Positions 45,860-56,009 of a DNA stretch of 64,000 bases are shown piece by piece. Each line of letters opens with the position of its first letter. The stretch's first letter is position 1. The translations under genes and the position numbers were made by a program. The notes under the pieces are model-generated. The model ran no database searches, had not been told where the DNA came from, and was given only the letters and a program-made list of their open reading frames with translations. The stretch comes from Desulfonatronum thioautotrophicum. GTDB lineage: Bacteria > Desulfobacterota > Desulfovibrionia > Desulfovibrionales > Desulfonatronaceae. Where the stretch lies: assembly GCF_000934745.1 (NCBI RefSeq), contig NZ_JYNO01000010.1, positions 124,001 through 188,000 on the forward strand, read 5' to 3'.

Positions 45860-46075
45860 TTAGAGATCGTTTGGTTTCAGGCCCGTGTGTTTGGCAATCC
45901 TGCTGAGCATTCGTGGACCGATCTCATCGCGGTCGTGAAAGGCAAAGACATAGTCCGGCCACCCAGGGCGGGCCAGCAGGCGATGGGAGCCTCGGGTTTC
46001 GCGCTTGATTCGCCAACCTGTTCGCAACAATGCGGCAAGTACGGCTTTGGCTTTCGTGGCTGGCCAATCACTCAT
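45860..46075 (-). CDS. hicA: HicA-type toxin
   Basis: 71 aa dsRBD-fold mRNA interferase. SDWPATKAKAVLAALLRTGWRIKRETRGSHRLLARPG contains the catalytic His of the GSH motif. Start 46075 overlaps the hicB stop (ATGA). The order hicB then hicA in transcription occurs in a subset of loci. Confidence 0.88.
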   Translation of the reverse strand: MSDWPATKAKAVLAALLRTGWRIKRETRGSHRLLARPGWPDYVFAFHDRDEIGPRMLSRIAKHTGLKPNDL

Positions 46076-46272
46076 GCGGGAACCGCGAAGAGGCAATCCA
46101 AGCCGGAGACAGGGCTTTCGTTCTCGATTTGATCAGCCATGGTTCGCAGCGCAAGCGCCTTCACTTTGGAAATGGCTTGCTCCCGCGTCGCTCCATAAAC
46201 CATAACCCCAGGCAGTTCTGGTATTTCAGCAATCCAGCGCCCATCATCTTCCATTTCGAGTTCGATTCTCAT
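46072..46272 (-). CDS. hicB: HicB-type antitoxin
   Basis: 66 aa. MRIELEMEDDGRWIAEIPELPGVMVYGATREQAISKVKALAL is the HicB partial RNase-H fold. It lacks a long C-terminal DNA-binding domain, so it is the short form. Translationally coupled to hicA. Confidence 0.9.
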   Translation of the reverse strand: MRIELEMEDDGRWIAEIPELPGVMVYGATREQAISKVKALALRTMADQIENESPVSGLDCLFAVPA

Positions 46273-46367
46273 GCCGTTATCTCCCCTGGCTGGATATCAA
46301 GACGACTTGAATTTATTCCAATATATTTATTCGTCAAGCAGCGTCAATTCAATCCCAAAAGTCCCTC

Positions 46368-47009
46368 ATGCCCGTTATGGACAGCCCGCTTGGTCCGGTC
46401 GAGACGGAGCTTGCCCTAAGGCAGGACTGGCCCCTGCTCGTGCAGCTGAACAAGTTGGGCCGGTATTTCGTGAAGTGCTTTGGGGATGTTCCGGATTCGG
46501 TCCGGCAGGCCCCCTGCGTGATCCAGACCTTTCCGGACAACCTGCCGGCCGGCCAGAGTTATTCCTACCCCTTGCGCCCGGACATCACTATCGAACAGTG
46601 CGGTCGCCGCCTGATTCTGGACGCCAAGTTCAAGGGAACTGGTTCCGGCTTCTATGGGATTGAGGCCGAAGACGGGACGATCCAGCGCTGGCGCGAAGAG
46701 GAGATCGACAAGATGCACGCCTACCGGGACGCCATTGCCGGAGTGCAGGGCGCGTTCATCCTCTACCCAGGGCTGGAAACCGCCATTTTTACCCCTTGGG
46801 ATCAGACTTTTCCAGGCGTGGGAGCCTTGGCTCTCAGGCCCGGTGAAGACGCCGTTCCACTTCCCGAGCAGGGAGTGTCGGTTGGGCGGATTTTGGATAT
46901 ACGCGCTCAACTGCCCCTGAACAAGGATGATTTTCTGAACCTGATCAAGTGCCCGCTTTCTCTGAACCAGTACCTGGACATCCTGCGACAAAAGAGTCTT
47001 CTGGACTGA
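46368..47009 (+). pseudogene. C-terminal PD-(D/E)XK nuclease part of a DUF2357-like protein
   Basis: 213 aa. SYPLRPDITIEQ and RLILDAKFKG supply the D...(D)xK catalytic pattern; DKMHAYRDAI and FILYPG follow as in DUF2357/DUF524 nucleases, which pair with McrB-like GTPases in defence systems. Family members are about three times longer, so the N-terminal part is missing. The first residues match the scrap at 45748. No partner GTPase is in the window. Confidence 0.65.
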
Positions 47010-47055
47010 TTGAACCCATTGGATTGATTCGATTACCGCAACGTGCGCGAACCCT

Positions 47056-47220
47056 ATGCTGAAATCCTCCCAAGGCCTCCTTTTCTCCGCCACGGACATC
47101 ATCAATTTTCTGGATTATTCAGGTATACTCGCCATCTCTGTGCCGTTTCCGGATGTGGATCTCCACGGGATCGATCAGCGCGACCGATCATCGCAACCGT
47201 TGACAATCCGCTCTTTTTAG
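47056..47220 (+). pseudogene. N-terminal remnant of a RecB-like nuclease
   Basis: 54 codons. MLKSSQGLLFSATDIINFLDY resembles the opening of TM0106-type RecB-family nucleases (FSATDLxNFL). The frame then loses similarity and ends at 47220. No usual RBS. The remainder of 47010-47302 shows no gene. Confidence 0.45.
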
Positions 47221-47302
47221 TCAACTTCCAAAGCGTTCTGCGTACACCCTTGCCCATGGGCGGGGTTTTTCCTTCCAGCCTTTGAATACAGGAGTATGCC
47301 GC

Positions 47303-47893
47303 ATGTCCGTATGGCCGATTGTTGGATTGGTTTTGCTGATTGCCTTGGGCTTTTCCTTGATGCGCATCTACAATCAGTTGGTCAAGCTGAAGAATCGCTA
47401 CAAGAATGCCTTTGCTCAGATCGATGTTCAGCTCAAGCGACGCTACGACCTGATCCCCAACCTGGTGGAGACGGCCAAGGCCTACATGAAGCATGAGCGC
47501 GAAACCCTGGAGGCGGTCATCGCGGCCCGCAACCAGGCCTACGGCGCCATGCAGGCCGCCGCGGCCAATCCCGGGCAGGCCGCGGCCATGGCCGGGTTGG
47601 CCGGAGCCGAGGGCATGTTGTCCGGAGCATTGGGCAAGTTGTTCGCCCTGGTGGAGAGCTATCCGGATCTGAAGGCCAATCAGAACATGATGCAGCTTAC
47701 CGAGGAAATGACCAGCACGGAGAACAAGGTCGCCTTCGCTCGTCAGGCCTTTAACGACGGGGTGATGCACTACAACACCTATCGGGAGTCCTTCCCGCAG
47801 ACCGTTTTTGCCGGAATGTTCGGGTTTGGTCCGGCCGCACTGCTGGAGTTTGAGACCCGGGAATTTCGGGAAGCTCCCAAAGTGCAGTTTTAG
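47303..47893 (+). CDS. lemA: LemA family protein
   Basis: 196 aa. N-terminal membrane segment (about 3-20) and then MRIYNQLVKLKNRYKNAFAQIDVQLKRRYDLIPNLVE, the LemA signature, with a helical rest. LemA proteins are anchored in the inner membrane and often accompany M48 peptidases, as here (12 bp gap). RBS CAGGAG nine bases before ATG 47303. Confidence 0.93.
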   Translation: MSVWPIVGLVLLIALGFSLMRIYNQLVKLKNRYKNAFAQIDVQLKRRYDLIPNLVETAKAYMKHERETLEAVIAARNQAYGAMQAAAANPGQAAAMAGLAGAEGMLSGALGKLFALVESYPDLKANQNMMQLTEEMTSTENKVAFARQAFNDGVMHYNTYRESFPQTVFAGMFGFGPAALLEFETREFREAPKVQF

Positions 47894-47905
47894 ACAGGGT
47901 GTGTC

Positions 47906-49891
47906 ATGGATTTTTTTGCGAGCCAGGAACGGGCCCGTCGAAAAAGCACGGTGCTGGTGGTGCTGTTCGTCCTGTGTACGGTGGGCATTGTGCTCACCGT
48001 CTACAGCCTGATTTTTCTTTTACTGCTGGCTGATGCGCCCAATGCGGCCCAGGCATGGCGGGAGTTCAAATCAATGGCTGATTTGCTCGCCCTGCTCGGT
48101 GCGGTGATTCTGTTTATTATCGGGTTTGGGACCATCTTCAAGATGGCCCAGCTTCGGCGCGGCGGAGCTGCCGTGGCTGAGTTGCTGGGCGGGCGGTTGG
48201 TCATGCCGGACAGCGCCAATGCGGACGAGCGCAAGGTGCTCAACGTGGTGGAGGAGATGGCCATTGCCTCGGGGCTGCCGGTACCTCCGGTATACATGCT
48301 GGACCAGGAAAGCGGCATCAACGCCTTTGCCGCGGGCCAGACCCCTGGAGACGCGGTGGTGGGGCTGACCAGCGGCAGCGCCCGGCTGTTGACCCGCTCG
48401 GAGTTGCAGGCTGTGATCGGCCATGAGTTCAGCCACATCCTGAACGGGGACATGCGCATGAACATCAAGCTGATGAGCGTGATCCACGGGTTGATCATTC
48501 TGGGACTGGCTGGACGGGTGATCCTGCGCATGGCCGTTTACGGCGGTCGCTCGCGGGATCGTCGGGGGGCGGCCGTGCCGCTGGTGCTGGGCATCGGATT
48601 CATTGTGGTCGGTTCCCTGGGAATGCTGTGCGGCAGCCTGATCAAGGCCGCCGTCTCCCGGCAACGGGAGTACCTGGCAGATGCTTCCGCGGTCCAGTTC
48701 ACCCGGGATCCTGGGGCCATGGCCGGAGTGCTGAAGAAGATTGGCGCTCTTTCCCAGGGCTCCCGGCTGGAGCATCCCAACGCGGCCCAGGCCAGCCATA
48801 TGTTTTTCGCCCAGGGCGTCAATTTATTCATGAACTCCATGTTCGCCACCCATCCTCCGCTGGAGGAGCGTATTCGCAGAGTGGAGCCGGGTTGGGACGG
48901 CAGCTATCCGGCATTAAGGGAGTTCTCTGGAGCAGCCGCCGAGGCCAAACCGTCCGCGACGTCATCACGGCCAGCGCCCTCCGGCTCGTCTTCCAGCGCA
49001 CTTGGCGTATCCGGATTGCGTGGGGAAGCCCATGAAGTTTCTCCAGCCCACGGGCCGCCGGTGCAAGCCCCGAGGGCCGCGGAAGTGGCTGCCTCGGTTG
49101 GCCTGTTGGATGACATCCATATCGCGCATGCCCGGCGGTTGCGGGAACAAATCCCCAAAGAGCTGCTTGATGCGGCGCACGATACCGGCCGGGCTCACGG
49201 CGTACTTTACGCGCTGCTCCTTAGTGAAAATCGAGACGTGGCCAAGGCTCAGCTGGCCTTGCTGGAAAAACATTTCGGCCCGGAACTGCCGCGCCTGGTT
49301 CGGGATGTGGCGCAACGGGAGTTGCCGCGGGAGTTGCGCTTGCCGCTCATGGATATCTGTTTCCCGGCTCTGCGCCGGATGCCCTTTGATCGCTATCCCC
49401 TCTTTCGCAAGGCCCTCCAGGAAATGATTCACGCTGACGGGCGGATCGGGCTTTTCGAGTGGGCCACGCACCGGGCCGTGTTGCGGCATCTGGAGCCCTC
49501 CTTCGAACCAGGGCGAAAATCGGCTTTTGGCCATGTGACCCTGCACCAGGCCGGGGACCAGGCCTCACTGGTCCTCTCCGCGCTGGCCCATGTGGGGGCT
49601 CGGGCCGAGGATACGACAATGGCTTTCCAGGCCGGTTCCAGCGAACTGCGCCTGCCGGGCCTGAGTCTACGAAGCAGAGAGCTGTGCGGCATTCAGGCCC
49701 TGGATCAGGCCCTGAACAAGCTCATCCGGCTGCGCGAGGCCGCCAAGCGCGACCTGATCTTGGCCTGCGCCGCGGTCATTGTGGCCGATGGCCATGTGAC
49801 CATTGCCCAGGCCGAAATCCTGCGGGCCGTCAGCGACGCCCTGGAGTGTCCCATGCCGCCACTGCTGCCAGGGCAGGTCGTGGGGGCGTGA
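47906..49891 (+). CDS. M48 (HtpX-like) metallopeptidase with long C-terminal extension
   Basis: 661 aa. Membrane segments at about 14-50 and 60-80, the zinc motif HEFSH (His 173, Glu 174, His 177), two further membrane segments near 190-255 and REYLADASAVQFTRDPGA with the third ligand. The usual M48 domain ends near 330. Residues about 330-660 follow a Pro/Ser/Ala linker and show no membrane segments or known catalytic motifs; the end (RDLILACAAVIVADGHVTIAQAEILRAV) looks like a TerB-type helical module. Paired with lemA. Overlaps the cydD start by 4 bp. Confidence 0.92.
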   Translation: MDFFASQERARRKSTVLVVLFVLCTVGIVLTVYSLIFLLLLADAPNAAQAWREFKSMADLLALLGAVILFIIGFGTIFKMAQLRRGGAAVAELLGGRLVMPDSANADERKVLNVVEEMAIASGLPVPPVYMLDQESGINAFAAGQTPGDAVVGLTSGSARLLTRSELQAVIGHEFSHILNGDMRMNIKLMSVIHGLIILGLAGRVILRMAVYGGRSRDRRGAAVPLVLGIGFIVVGSLGMLCGSLIKAAVSRQREYLADASAVQFTRDPGAMAGVLKKIGALSQGSRLEHPNAAQASHMFFAQGVNLFMNSMFATHPPLEERIRRVEPGWDGSYPALREFSGAAAEAKPSATSSRPAPSGSSSSALGVSGLRGEAHEVSPAHGPPVQAPRAAEVAASVGLLDDIHIAHARRLREQIPKELLDAAHDTGRAHGVLYALLLSENRDVAKAQLALLEKHFGPELPRLVRDVAQRELPRELRLPLMDICFPALRRMPFDRYPLFRKALQEMIHADGRIGLFEWATHRAVLRHLEPSFEPGRKSAFGHVTLHQAGDQASLVLSALAHVGARAEDTTMAFQAGSSELRLPGLSLRSRELCGIQALDQALNKLIRLREAAKRDLILACAAVIVADGHVTIAQAEILRAVSDALECPMPPLLPGQVVGA

Positions 49892-51606
49892 ATCCGCAGC
49901 ATAACCCCGCCGCTGCCGAGGTTTCGGGCCCCAAGGACTGGTTGCGCGCGAACGCGCGGCCGGTTCGTGGAATATTGTTGGCCGGGATCGGGCTGGGGGG
50001 CGCGGCCGGGGTTTTGCTGATCATTCAGGCCGGACTGCTGGCCTGGGTGGTGCATCAGGTTTTGTTTGATGCGGCTTTGTTGCAGGACGTACTCAGTGCG
50101 GTGGTGGCTCTGCCCCTGCTGATGCTCGTTCGCGCCGGGCTGGTCTGGGGTAGTGAGCAGCTTGGCATCCAGGCTGCGATGCGGGTCAAGCAGCAGCTGA
50201 GGATGCGGGTCGTGGACCATCTGGCCGCCCTGGGGCCGGAGCACCTGCGTGGCCGGTCCAGCGGCGATCTGGCCCATCACGTGGTGGATGGGGTCGAGGG
50301 GTTGGAGGCCTACTTTGCCCGGTACCTGCCCCAGGCCGCCTTGGCCGCCCTGATTCCCCTGGCCGTCCTGGCATTCGTCTTTCCCTTGGATCTGGTCAGT
50401 GGCCTGATCCTGCTGTTCACTGCTCCGTTTATTCCCTTTTTCATGTTTCTGATCGGCACCAGGGCCGAAAAGCTGAACCAACGGCAGTGGCGGCGTCTCG
50501 CGGCACTGAGTGCCCGGTTCCTGGACAGCCTGCAGGGGCTGACCACGTTGCGGCTGTTCAACGCCACCCATCGGGAAGCACGAATCATCGCCCGGATCAC
50601 TGACCAGTACCGGGAATCCACGGTGGACGTGCTCCGGATCGCCTTCCTCTCAGCCCTGGTCCTGGAATTCTTCTCCACGGTCAGTCTGGCCGTGGTGGCC
50701 GTGATCATCGGCTTCAAGCTCCTCTCCGGGAACATGGCCTTCCAGACCGGATTTTTCATCCTGCTGCTTGCCCCGGAATTCTATTTGCCGTTGCGTACCC
50801 TGGGCACGCATTACCATTCCCGGTTGTCGGCCATGGCCGCGGCCGAAGGGTTGCTGGCCCTGTTGGCGGAAACGCCCCGGTACGTGGAGCGGACGCCGCG
50901 GACGTCTGCCCCATGGGCCTGCGTCGAGGTGCATATCCATGATTTGCGCTTTGGCCATGTTCCAGGTCAGAGTGTGCTGCATGATTTCTCCCTGCGCGTA
51001 CCCCCTGGAGCCTGCATGGCCCTGGTCGGACCCAGCGGCGCGGGCAAGACGTCCTTGTTGCGCCTGCTACTGGGTACGGCCAAGCCAGAGTCTGGAAAAA
51101 TCATGATCAATGGGACGGATCTGGCTGAAATCAGGCAGGCGGATTGGCTGCGGCACGTGAGCTGGATGCCCCAGAATCCGTACATCCTGCAGGGTTCGGT
51201 GCGCGAAAACATCCTGTTGGCCGAACCATCCACGGGGAATGGGGAACGTTTCGGAGAGGAAGCCGGGTTGGATGAACTGGCCGCCATGACCGGACTGGAT
51301 CAGGATTTGGCGGCCATGCCGCGGGGGTGGGATACCCACATCGGCGAAGGGGGCACCGGGCTCTCCGGAGGGCAGCGACAGCGTCTGGCCCTGACCAGGC
51401 TCCTGGCTCGGGCCACATCCCGGAAAACGCCGCTGCTGCTCCTGGATGAGCCTACGGCGCACTTGGATGACGCAGGCGGGCGGGCGGTGCTGGCGACGCT
51501 GGGCAAATTTGTCGGCAAGCACACGCTGATCATCGCTTCGCATGACCCGCGGGTCCGGAGCATGGCTGATGCAGTGGCGGAGCTCGCCCCTGAGGCAGGC
51601 CGGTAA
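49888..51606 (+). CDS. cydD: CydD, heterodimeric ABC exporter subunit
   Basis: 572 aa. Six-helix ABC membrane domain to about residue 325 and an ATP-binding domain with GPSGAGKTSLL, signature GLSGGQRQR and LLLLDEPTAHLD. CydDC exports glutathione or cysteine/heme-related reductant needed to assemble cytochrome bd oxidase. The GTG at 49888 is the first in-frame start that does not lie deep within the preceding gene (GTGA overlap). The ATPase part has a long Walker B spacer with ATSRKTPLLLL. No cydAB is near. Confidence 0.88.
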   Translation: MNPQHNPAAAEVSGPKDWLRANARPVRGILLAGIGLGGAAGVLLIIQAGLLAWVVHQVLFDAALLQDVLSAVVALPLLMLVRAGLVWGSEQLGIQAAMRVKQQLRMRVVDHLAALGPEHLRGRSSGDLAHHVVDGVEGLEAYFARYLPQAALAALIPLAVLAFVFPLDLVSGLILLFTAPFIPFFMFLIGTRAEKLNQRQWRRLAALSARFLDSLQGLTTLRLFNATHREARIIARITDQYRESTVDVLRIAFLSALVLEFFSTVSLAVVAVIIGFKLLSGNMAFQTGFFILLLAPEFYLPLRTLGTHYHSRLSAMAAAEGLLALLAETPRYVERTPRTSAPWACVEVHIHDLRFGHVPGQSVLHDFSLRVPPGACMALVGPSGAGKTSLLRLLLGTAKPESGKIMINGTDLAEIRQADWLRHVSWMPQNPYILQGSVRENILLAEPSTGNGERFGEEAGLDELAAMTGLDQDLAAMPRGWDTHIGEGGTGLSGGQRQRLALTRLLARATSRKTPLLLLDEPTAHLDDAGGRAVLATLGKFVGKHTLIIASHDPRVRSMADAVAELAPEAGR

Positions 51607-53402
51607 TGGACGTTTTTCGATTGCTGTTGTCCATGGCCCGACCAAAATGGCCTTGGCTGCTGCTGGGGCTGGCCTGTTCCGTGATTACGGTGCTGGCCAA
51701 CATGGCCTTGTTGAGTTTGGCGGCCTGGTTTTTGGCCTCCATGGCCCTGGCCGGAGCCAGCGGGGTCCTCTTCAATTATTTTTTACCGGCAGGGGCCATC
51801 CGATCCTTGGCTATCGTGCGCAGCGTGGGACGGTATTTTGAACGGCTGGTCAGCCACGACGCCACTTTGCGCCTGCTGGCAGACTTGCGGGTCCGCTTTT
51901 TCGAACGACTGGTCCCCCTTGTCCCCGCTGGACTGGGTAGTGGGGGGGGACAGGGGGGCAGGGCTGGGGGCGACGGTTCGACCATGGCCAACCCGGTTTC
52001 CACGCCCGCCGTTGCCCAGAATGATCAAGGTGGTCGAGGCGGGATGCACAGCGCGGACCTGTTCAGCCGGCTCCGGGCGGACATCGATCTGCTGGACAAT
52101 TTCTACCTGCGTTTACTCCTGCCGGCCGGGACCGCCATCTGCGTGGCAATGGTCGCGTTTGTTTTTTTCAGTGTCTTCAATCCGGTTCTGGCCCTGGGGG
52201 TCGCCGGGCTCTGGTTGCTGGCCGGGGCCATCCTGCCGGCATATTGTCTGAAAAGGGGCGCATCCGATGGGGCGCAACAGGTCCAGACGGCCACCCGACT
52301 GCGCTGTCTGGTTGTGGACGGCCTGCGGGGCATGGAGGAGCTGCTGGTCTACGACGCCGGACCGCGGCATCGGGAAATGGTCCGCCGGGAGAGTGCACGG
52401 TTGATCCGCCTGCAGATCCGGACAGCCCGGCTGGAGAGCATGGCTCAGGGTATGGTGGGCTTGGCTGCCGGTTTGGCCATGTGGCTGGTTCTGGTCCTGG
52501 GAATTCCCCTGGTGGCAGGGGGCGACTGGTCACCGGCCATCTTGCCCATGCTGGCGGTCCTGGCCCTGGTCAGCTTCGAGGCGCTGCAGCCCTTGCCAGG
52601 GGCGTGGCGGATGTGGGGCCAGATCCGGATGGCCGCCGGTCGGATTCTGGAAATCACCGAGGCCCGGCCCATGGTTGCCGAGCCGAGCATGCCCTTGGAA
52701 TTGCCCTCGGATGGCGATCTGGTGGTTCGCGACCTCTGGTTTGGCTACCCAGGCGACTCCTCGGGCCGGGCTGAGCCGATACTGCGTGGCCTGGACCTTG
52801 AACTACCCCGTGGGGGACGGGTCGGCATCGTCGGGCCGGCCGGTTCAGGCAAGACCACGCTGCAGCAGATCCTGCTGCGGTTCTGGGACTATCAGCAGGG
52901 CAGCATCCAGCTGGCCGGTCGGGAATTACGTTCCTGCTCCGGGGATGAGATCCGGGCCCGGATGGCCGTGGTTTCCCAGCATGTGTTTTTGTTCAACTCG
53001 TCCATTGCCGAGAATCTGCGCCTGGGCAACCCAGAGGCCACACCGGCGCAGCTTCGGGAGGCTCTGAAAGCCGCTCGGCTGGAGACGTTTGTCGCATCCC
53101 TGCCACAGGGGCTGGATACCCTGGTGGGCCAATTCGGAGCCAGGCTTTCCGGCGGGCAGGCCCGGCGGCTGAGCGTGGCCCGGGCTCTGCTCAAGGATGC
53201 TCCGATTTTGATTCTCGACGAACCCACCGAGGGATTGGATGCCGAAACCGAAGACCAGCTGTGGCGGGAACTGCGTCCGGTCATGGCCGGACGATCCGTA
53301 TTGTTGATCACCCATCATCCGACCGGACTGGAATACATGGATCGGGTCTATCGGCTGGAGCAGGGGCGTTTGCAACTTGTTGACCGGGCTCATATGGCGT
53401 AA
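51606..53402 (+). CDS. cydC: CydC, heterodimeric ABC exporter subunit
   Basis: 598 aa. Six-helix membrane domain and ATP-binding domain with GPAGSGKTTLQ, LSGGQARRLSVARALL and LILDEPTEGLD. Start overlaps the cydD stop by one base (TAATG). An odd Gly/Ser-rich insert (about 115-150: GSGGGQGGRAGGDGSTM) sits in the membrane half, in a cytoplasmic loop, and is absent from typical CydC. Partner of CydD. Confidence 0.9.
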   Translation: MDVFRLLLSMARPKWPWLLLGLACSVITVLANMALLSLAAWFLASMALAGASGVLFNYFLPAGAIRSLAIVRSVGRYFERLVSHDATLRLLADLRVRFFERLVPLVPAGLGSGGGQGGRAGGDGSTMANPVSTPAVAQNDQGGRGGMHSADLFSRLRADIDLLDNFYLRLLLPAGTAICVAMVAFVFFSVFNPVLALGVAGLWLLAGAILPAYCLKRGASDGAQQVQTATRLRCLVVDGLRGMEELLVYDAGPRHREMVRRESARLIRLQIRTARLESMAQGMVGLAAGLAMWLVLVLGIPLVAGGDWSPAILPMLAVLALVSFEALQPLPGAWRMWGQIRMAAGRILEITEARPMVAEPSMPLELPSDGDLVVRDLWFGYPGDSSGRAEPILRGLDLELPRGGRVGIVGPAGSGKTTLQQILLRFWDYQQGSIQLAGRELRSCSGDEIRARMAVVSQHVFLFNSSIAENLRLGNPEATPAQLREALKAARLETFVASLPQGLDTLVGQFGARLSGGQARRLSVARALLKDAPILILDEPTEGLDAETEDQLWRELRPVMAGRSVLLITHHPTGLEYMDRVYRLEQGRLQLVDRAHMA

Positions 53403-53504
53403 CGTTACGATGAACGACACCACAGTGCATCCGGTGTCAGGCTTTGAACAGGGAGCCGCGGTGTTTTGCGCCGGCTTCCGACAGCTTTCTTCAGCGAGGT
53501 GTGC

Positions 53505-54950
53505 ATGCAGGCAGGGTTGAATTTTGATGGATACGAGATGGGGACGTTTTACGATGAAATGTTCGAAGCTCCGGGAGTACCCCGGCCTGGAACCAAGCTG
53601 CTGCTGGACAAGCTGCGTTCCTTGCCGCCCAATGAGCTGTTGACCCGGCAGGCCGCGGCGGAGAAGGTTTTTTTCGATTTGGGTATCACCTTTTCTGTGT
53701 ACGGCCACGAGCAGGGTACGGAAAAGATCTTTCCCTTCGACATCGTGCCCCGGGTCATTGAGGCCAGAGAGTGGAATATCCTGGAGCAGGGATTGAAGCA
53801 GCGCATCCAGGCCTTGAACCTGTTTCTGGACGATATCTACCATGATCAGAAGATCCTTCAGGACAAGGTCGTCCCCAGGGATATTATCGAGACTTCGGCG
53901 GGATATTTTCCGGCTTGCCAAGGGCTGAACCCTCCCCTGGGCGTGTGGTGCCACATCACCGGAACGGACCTGATCCGCGATGAAAACGGCGAGTTTCACG
54001 TTCTTGAGGACAATCTGCGATCGCCGTCCGGCGTGTCCTACGTGCTGGCCAATCGTCAGGTTCTGAAGCGAACCTTACCCCAGGTCTTCAGTGCCTCCAA
54101 TGTTCGCTCCGTGGACACGTACCCGTCCCAGCTTCTGGAAATGCTGCATTCCATCGCGCCATTGCGGCAGAATCAGCCCAGTGTGGCCCTGCTGACTCCG
54201 GGAGTCTACAATTCCGCCTATTTCGAGCATTCCTTTTTGAGCCAGCAGACTGGTATTGAATTGGTGGAGGGTGCGGATCTGGTGGTTCATGACGGATATG
54301 TGCATATGCGGACCACCAAGGGATTGATCAAGGTGGATGTAATCTATCGGCGCATTGGCGAGGATTTTCTCGATCCGCAGGTCTTTCGCCCGGATTCCCT
54401 CCTGGGTGTGCCCGGTATCATGGAGGTCTATCGCCAGGGCCGGGTGGCTCTGGCCAACGCGCCGGGCACGGGCGTGGCCGACGACAAGGCCGTATATGCC
54501 TATGTTCCCGCGATCATTAAATACTACCTGGATGAAGATCCGATCATTCCCAATGTGCCCACATACATCTGCAGAGATCCCAAGCAGATGGAGCACGTTC
54601 TGGCCAACCTCGATTCCCTGGTGGTCAAGGCGGCCAACGAGTCCGGCGGATATGGAATGCTCATCGGTCCGGCTTCCACCAAGGCCGAGCAGGAGGACTT
54701 TGCCGCGAAGATCCGGCATGATCCGCGCAACTATATTGCCCAGCCGACGATTTCCCTTTCCCGCTGTCCGGTTATCGTCGGGGATCATTTTGAGGGACGG
54801 CACGTGGATCTGCGGCCGTATGTGCTGTACGGGAACGACATTCAGGTTATTCCTGGCGGTTTGACCCGGGTGGCCTTGACCAAGGGCTCCCTGGTGGTCA
54901 ATTCCTCCCAGGGCGGGGGGAGCAAGGATACCTGGGTGCTGGGGCGGTAA
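53505..54950 (+). CDS. Circularly permuted ATP-grasp protein (Anbu operon)
   Basis: 481 aa. DUF404/DUF407-type circularly permuted ATP-grasp ligase: [38 protein letters not shown] and [13 protein letters not shown]. Predicted to add an amino acid to a carboxylate; the product is unknown. First of four genes (ATP-grasp, alpha-E, Anbu, transglutaminase) whose conserved order marks the Anbu peptidase operon. Start 53505 chosen (GCGAGGTG upstream); a TTG at 53466 is possible. Confidence 0.9.
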   Translation: MQAGLNFDGYEMGTFYDEMFEAPGVPRPGTKLLLDKLRSLPPNELLTRQAAAEKVFFDLGITFSVYGHEQGTEKIFPFDIVPRVIEAREWNILEQGLKQRIQALNLFLDDIYHDQKILQDKVVPRDIIETSAGYFPACQGLNPPLGVWCHITGTDLIRDENGEFHVLEDNLRSPSGVSYVLANRQVLKRTLPQVFSASNVRSVDTYPSQLLEMLHSIAPLRQNQPSVALLTPGVYNSAYFEHSFLSQQTGIELVEGADLVVHDGYVHMRTTKGLIKVDVIYRRIGEDFLDPQVFRPDSLLGVPGIMEVYRQGRVALANAPGTGVADDKAVYAYVPAIIKYYLDEDPIIPNVPTYICRDPKQMEHVLANLDSLVVKAANESGGYGMLIGPASTKAEQEDFAAKIRHDPRNYIAQPTISLSRCPVIVGDHFEGRHVDLRPYVLYGNDIQVIPGGLTRVALTKGSLVVNSSQGGGSKDTWVLGR

Positions 54951-54974
54951 CGCTCCAGGCTAACGGAGGAAACA

Positions 54975-55949
54975 ATGCTGAGCAGAGATGCCGATGCCAT
55001 CTATTGGATGAGCAGATACCTGGAACGAACCAGCAATATCGCCAGATTTTTGGATGTGAACTGGCATTTGACCCTGGATGTGCCTGAGGAAAACGGTGAG
55101 CAGTGGCGGCCACTGGTGGTCACAACAGGGGATCACGAGGATTTCCAGGCGCGCTATCCGGAGCAACGTCCGGAGGATGTCCTGTTTTTTTTGATCGCGG
55201 ACAGCCGGAATCCCAACTCCATCCTCTCAGGGTTGCAGTCCGCCCGCCAGAATGCCTTTTCCGTGCGCAACAGCATTCCCACGGAGATGTGGGAAGCGGT
55301 GAACGTATTCTACCATTACGTCAAGGATACCTGTGCCCGCCCGGAAACAATCATTCGCGAGCCGGAGCGGTTTTGCGCCGAGGTCAAGTGGCGCAACCTG
55401 ATGATCGGAGGAATCGCCTCGGATATCATGGCCAACGACGAGGCCTGGCGGTTTTTCAATCTCGGTCGGCTCCTGGAGCGGGCGGACAAGACCTCGCGGA
55501 TCGTGGATGTGAAGTATTTTCTGCTTCTGCCCAGTCTGGATCACGTCGGCATGGCTCTGGACCATGTGCAGTGGGCGGCCCTGCTAAAAGCCGTGGGGGG
55601 CTTTCAGGCCTATCGGCACACCTTTGGCCGGATTAATCCCTCCAAGGTCGTTCAGTTTTTGATTCTGGACCATGATTTTCCCCGATCCATTCTCTACTGT
55701 CTGACCGAGGCCCAGCAATGTCTGCACGATATCACCGGCACACGGATCGGCTATTTCAGCAATCCCGCGGAATTGCAGATGGGCCAGATCTGTTCGGGAT
55801 TGTCGTACCATACCATCGAGGAAATTTTTGAGCAGGGGCTGCACGAATTCACCGATGATCTGCAGATGCGCCTGAACGTGCTGGACCGGGCCATCTACGA
55901 AACGTTTTTCTCCCGCTTTCCGGCCATTGACCAAAGCCAGCAACAGTAA
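54975..55949 (+). CDS. Alpha-E domain protein (Anbu operon)
   Basis: 324 aa all-helical. LSRDADAIYWMSRYLERTSNIARFLDVN opens the alpha-E domain and FNLGRLLERADKTSRIVDVKYF is its second signature. Always linked with the ATP-grasp partner. RBS ACGGAGGAAACA. 24 bp after the ATP-grasp gene. Confidence 0.93.
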   Translation: MLSRDADAIYWMSRYLERTSNIARFLDVNWHLTLDVPEENGEQWRPLVVTTGDHEDFQARYPEQRPEDVLFFLIADSRNPNSILSGLQSARQNAFSVRNSIPTEMWEAVNVFYHYVKDTCARPETIIREPERFCAEVKWRNLMIGGIASDIMANDEAWRFFNLGRLLERADKTSRIVDVKYFLLLPSLDHVGMALDHVQWAALLKAVGGFQAYRHTFGRINPSKVVQFLILDHDFPRSILYCLTEAQQCLHDITGTRIGYFSNPAELQMGQICSGLSYHTIEEIFEQGLHEFTDDLQMRLNVLDRAIYETFFSRFPAIDQSQQQ

Positions 55950-56009
55950 CCGAAGCAACACGGGGATGTGACGTCCCCGGATCGACCATCAACCGGAGCA
56001 CGCACGACA

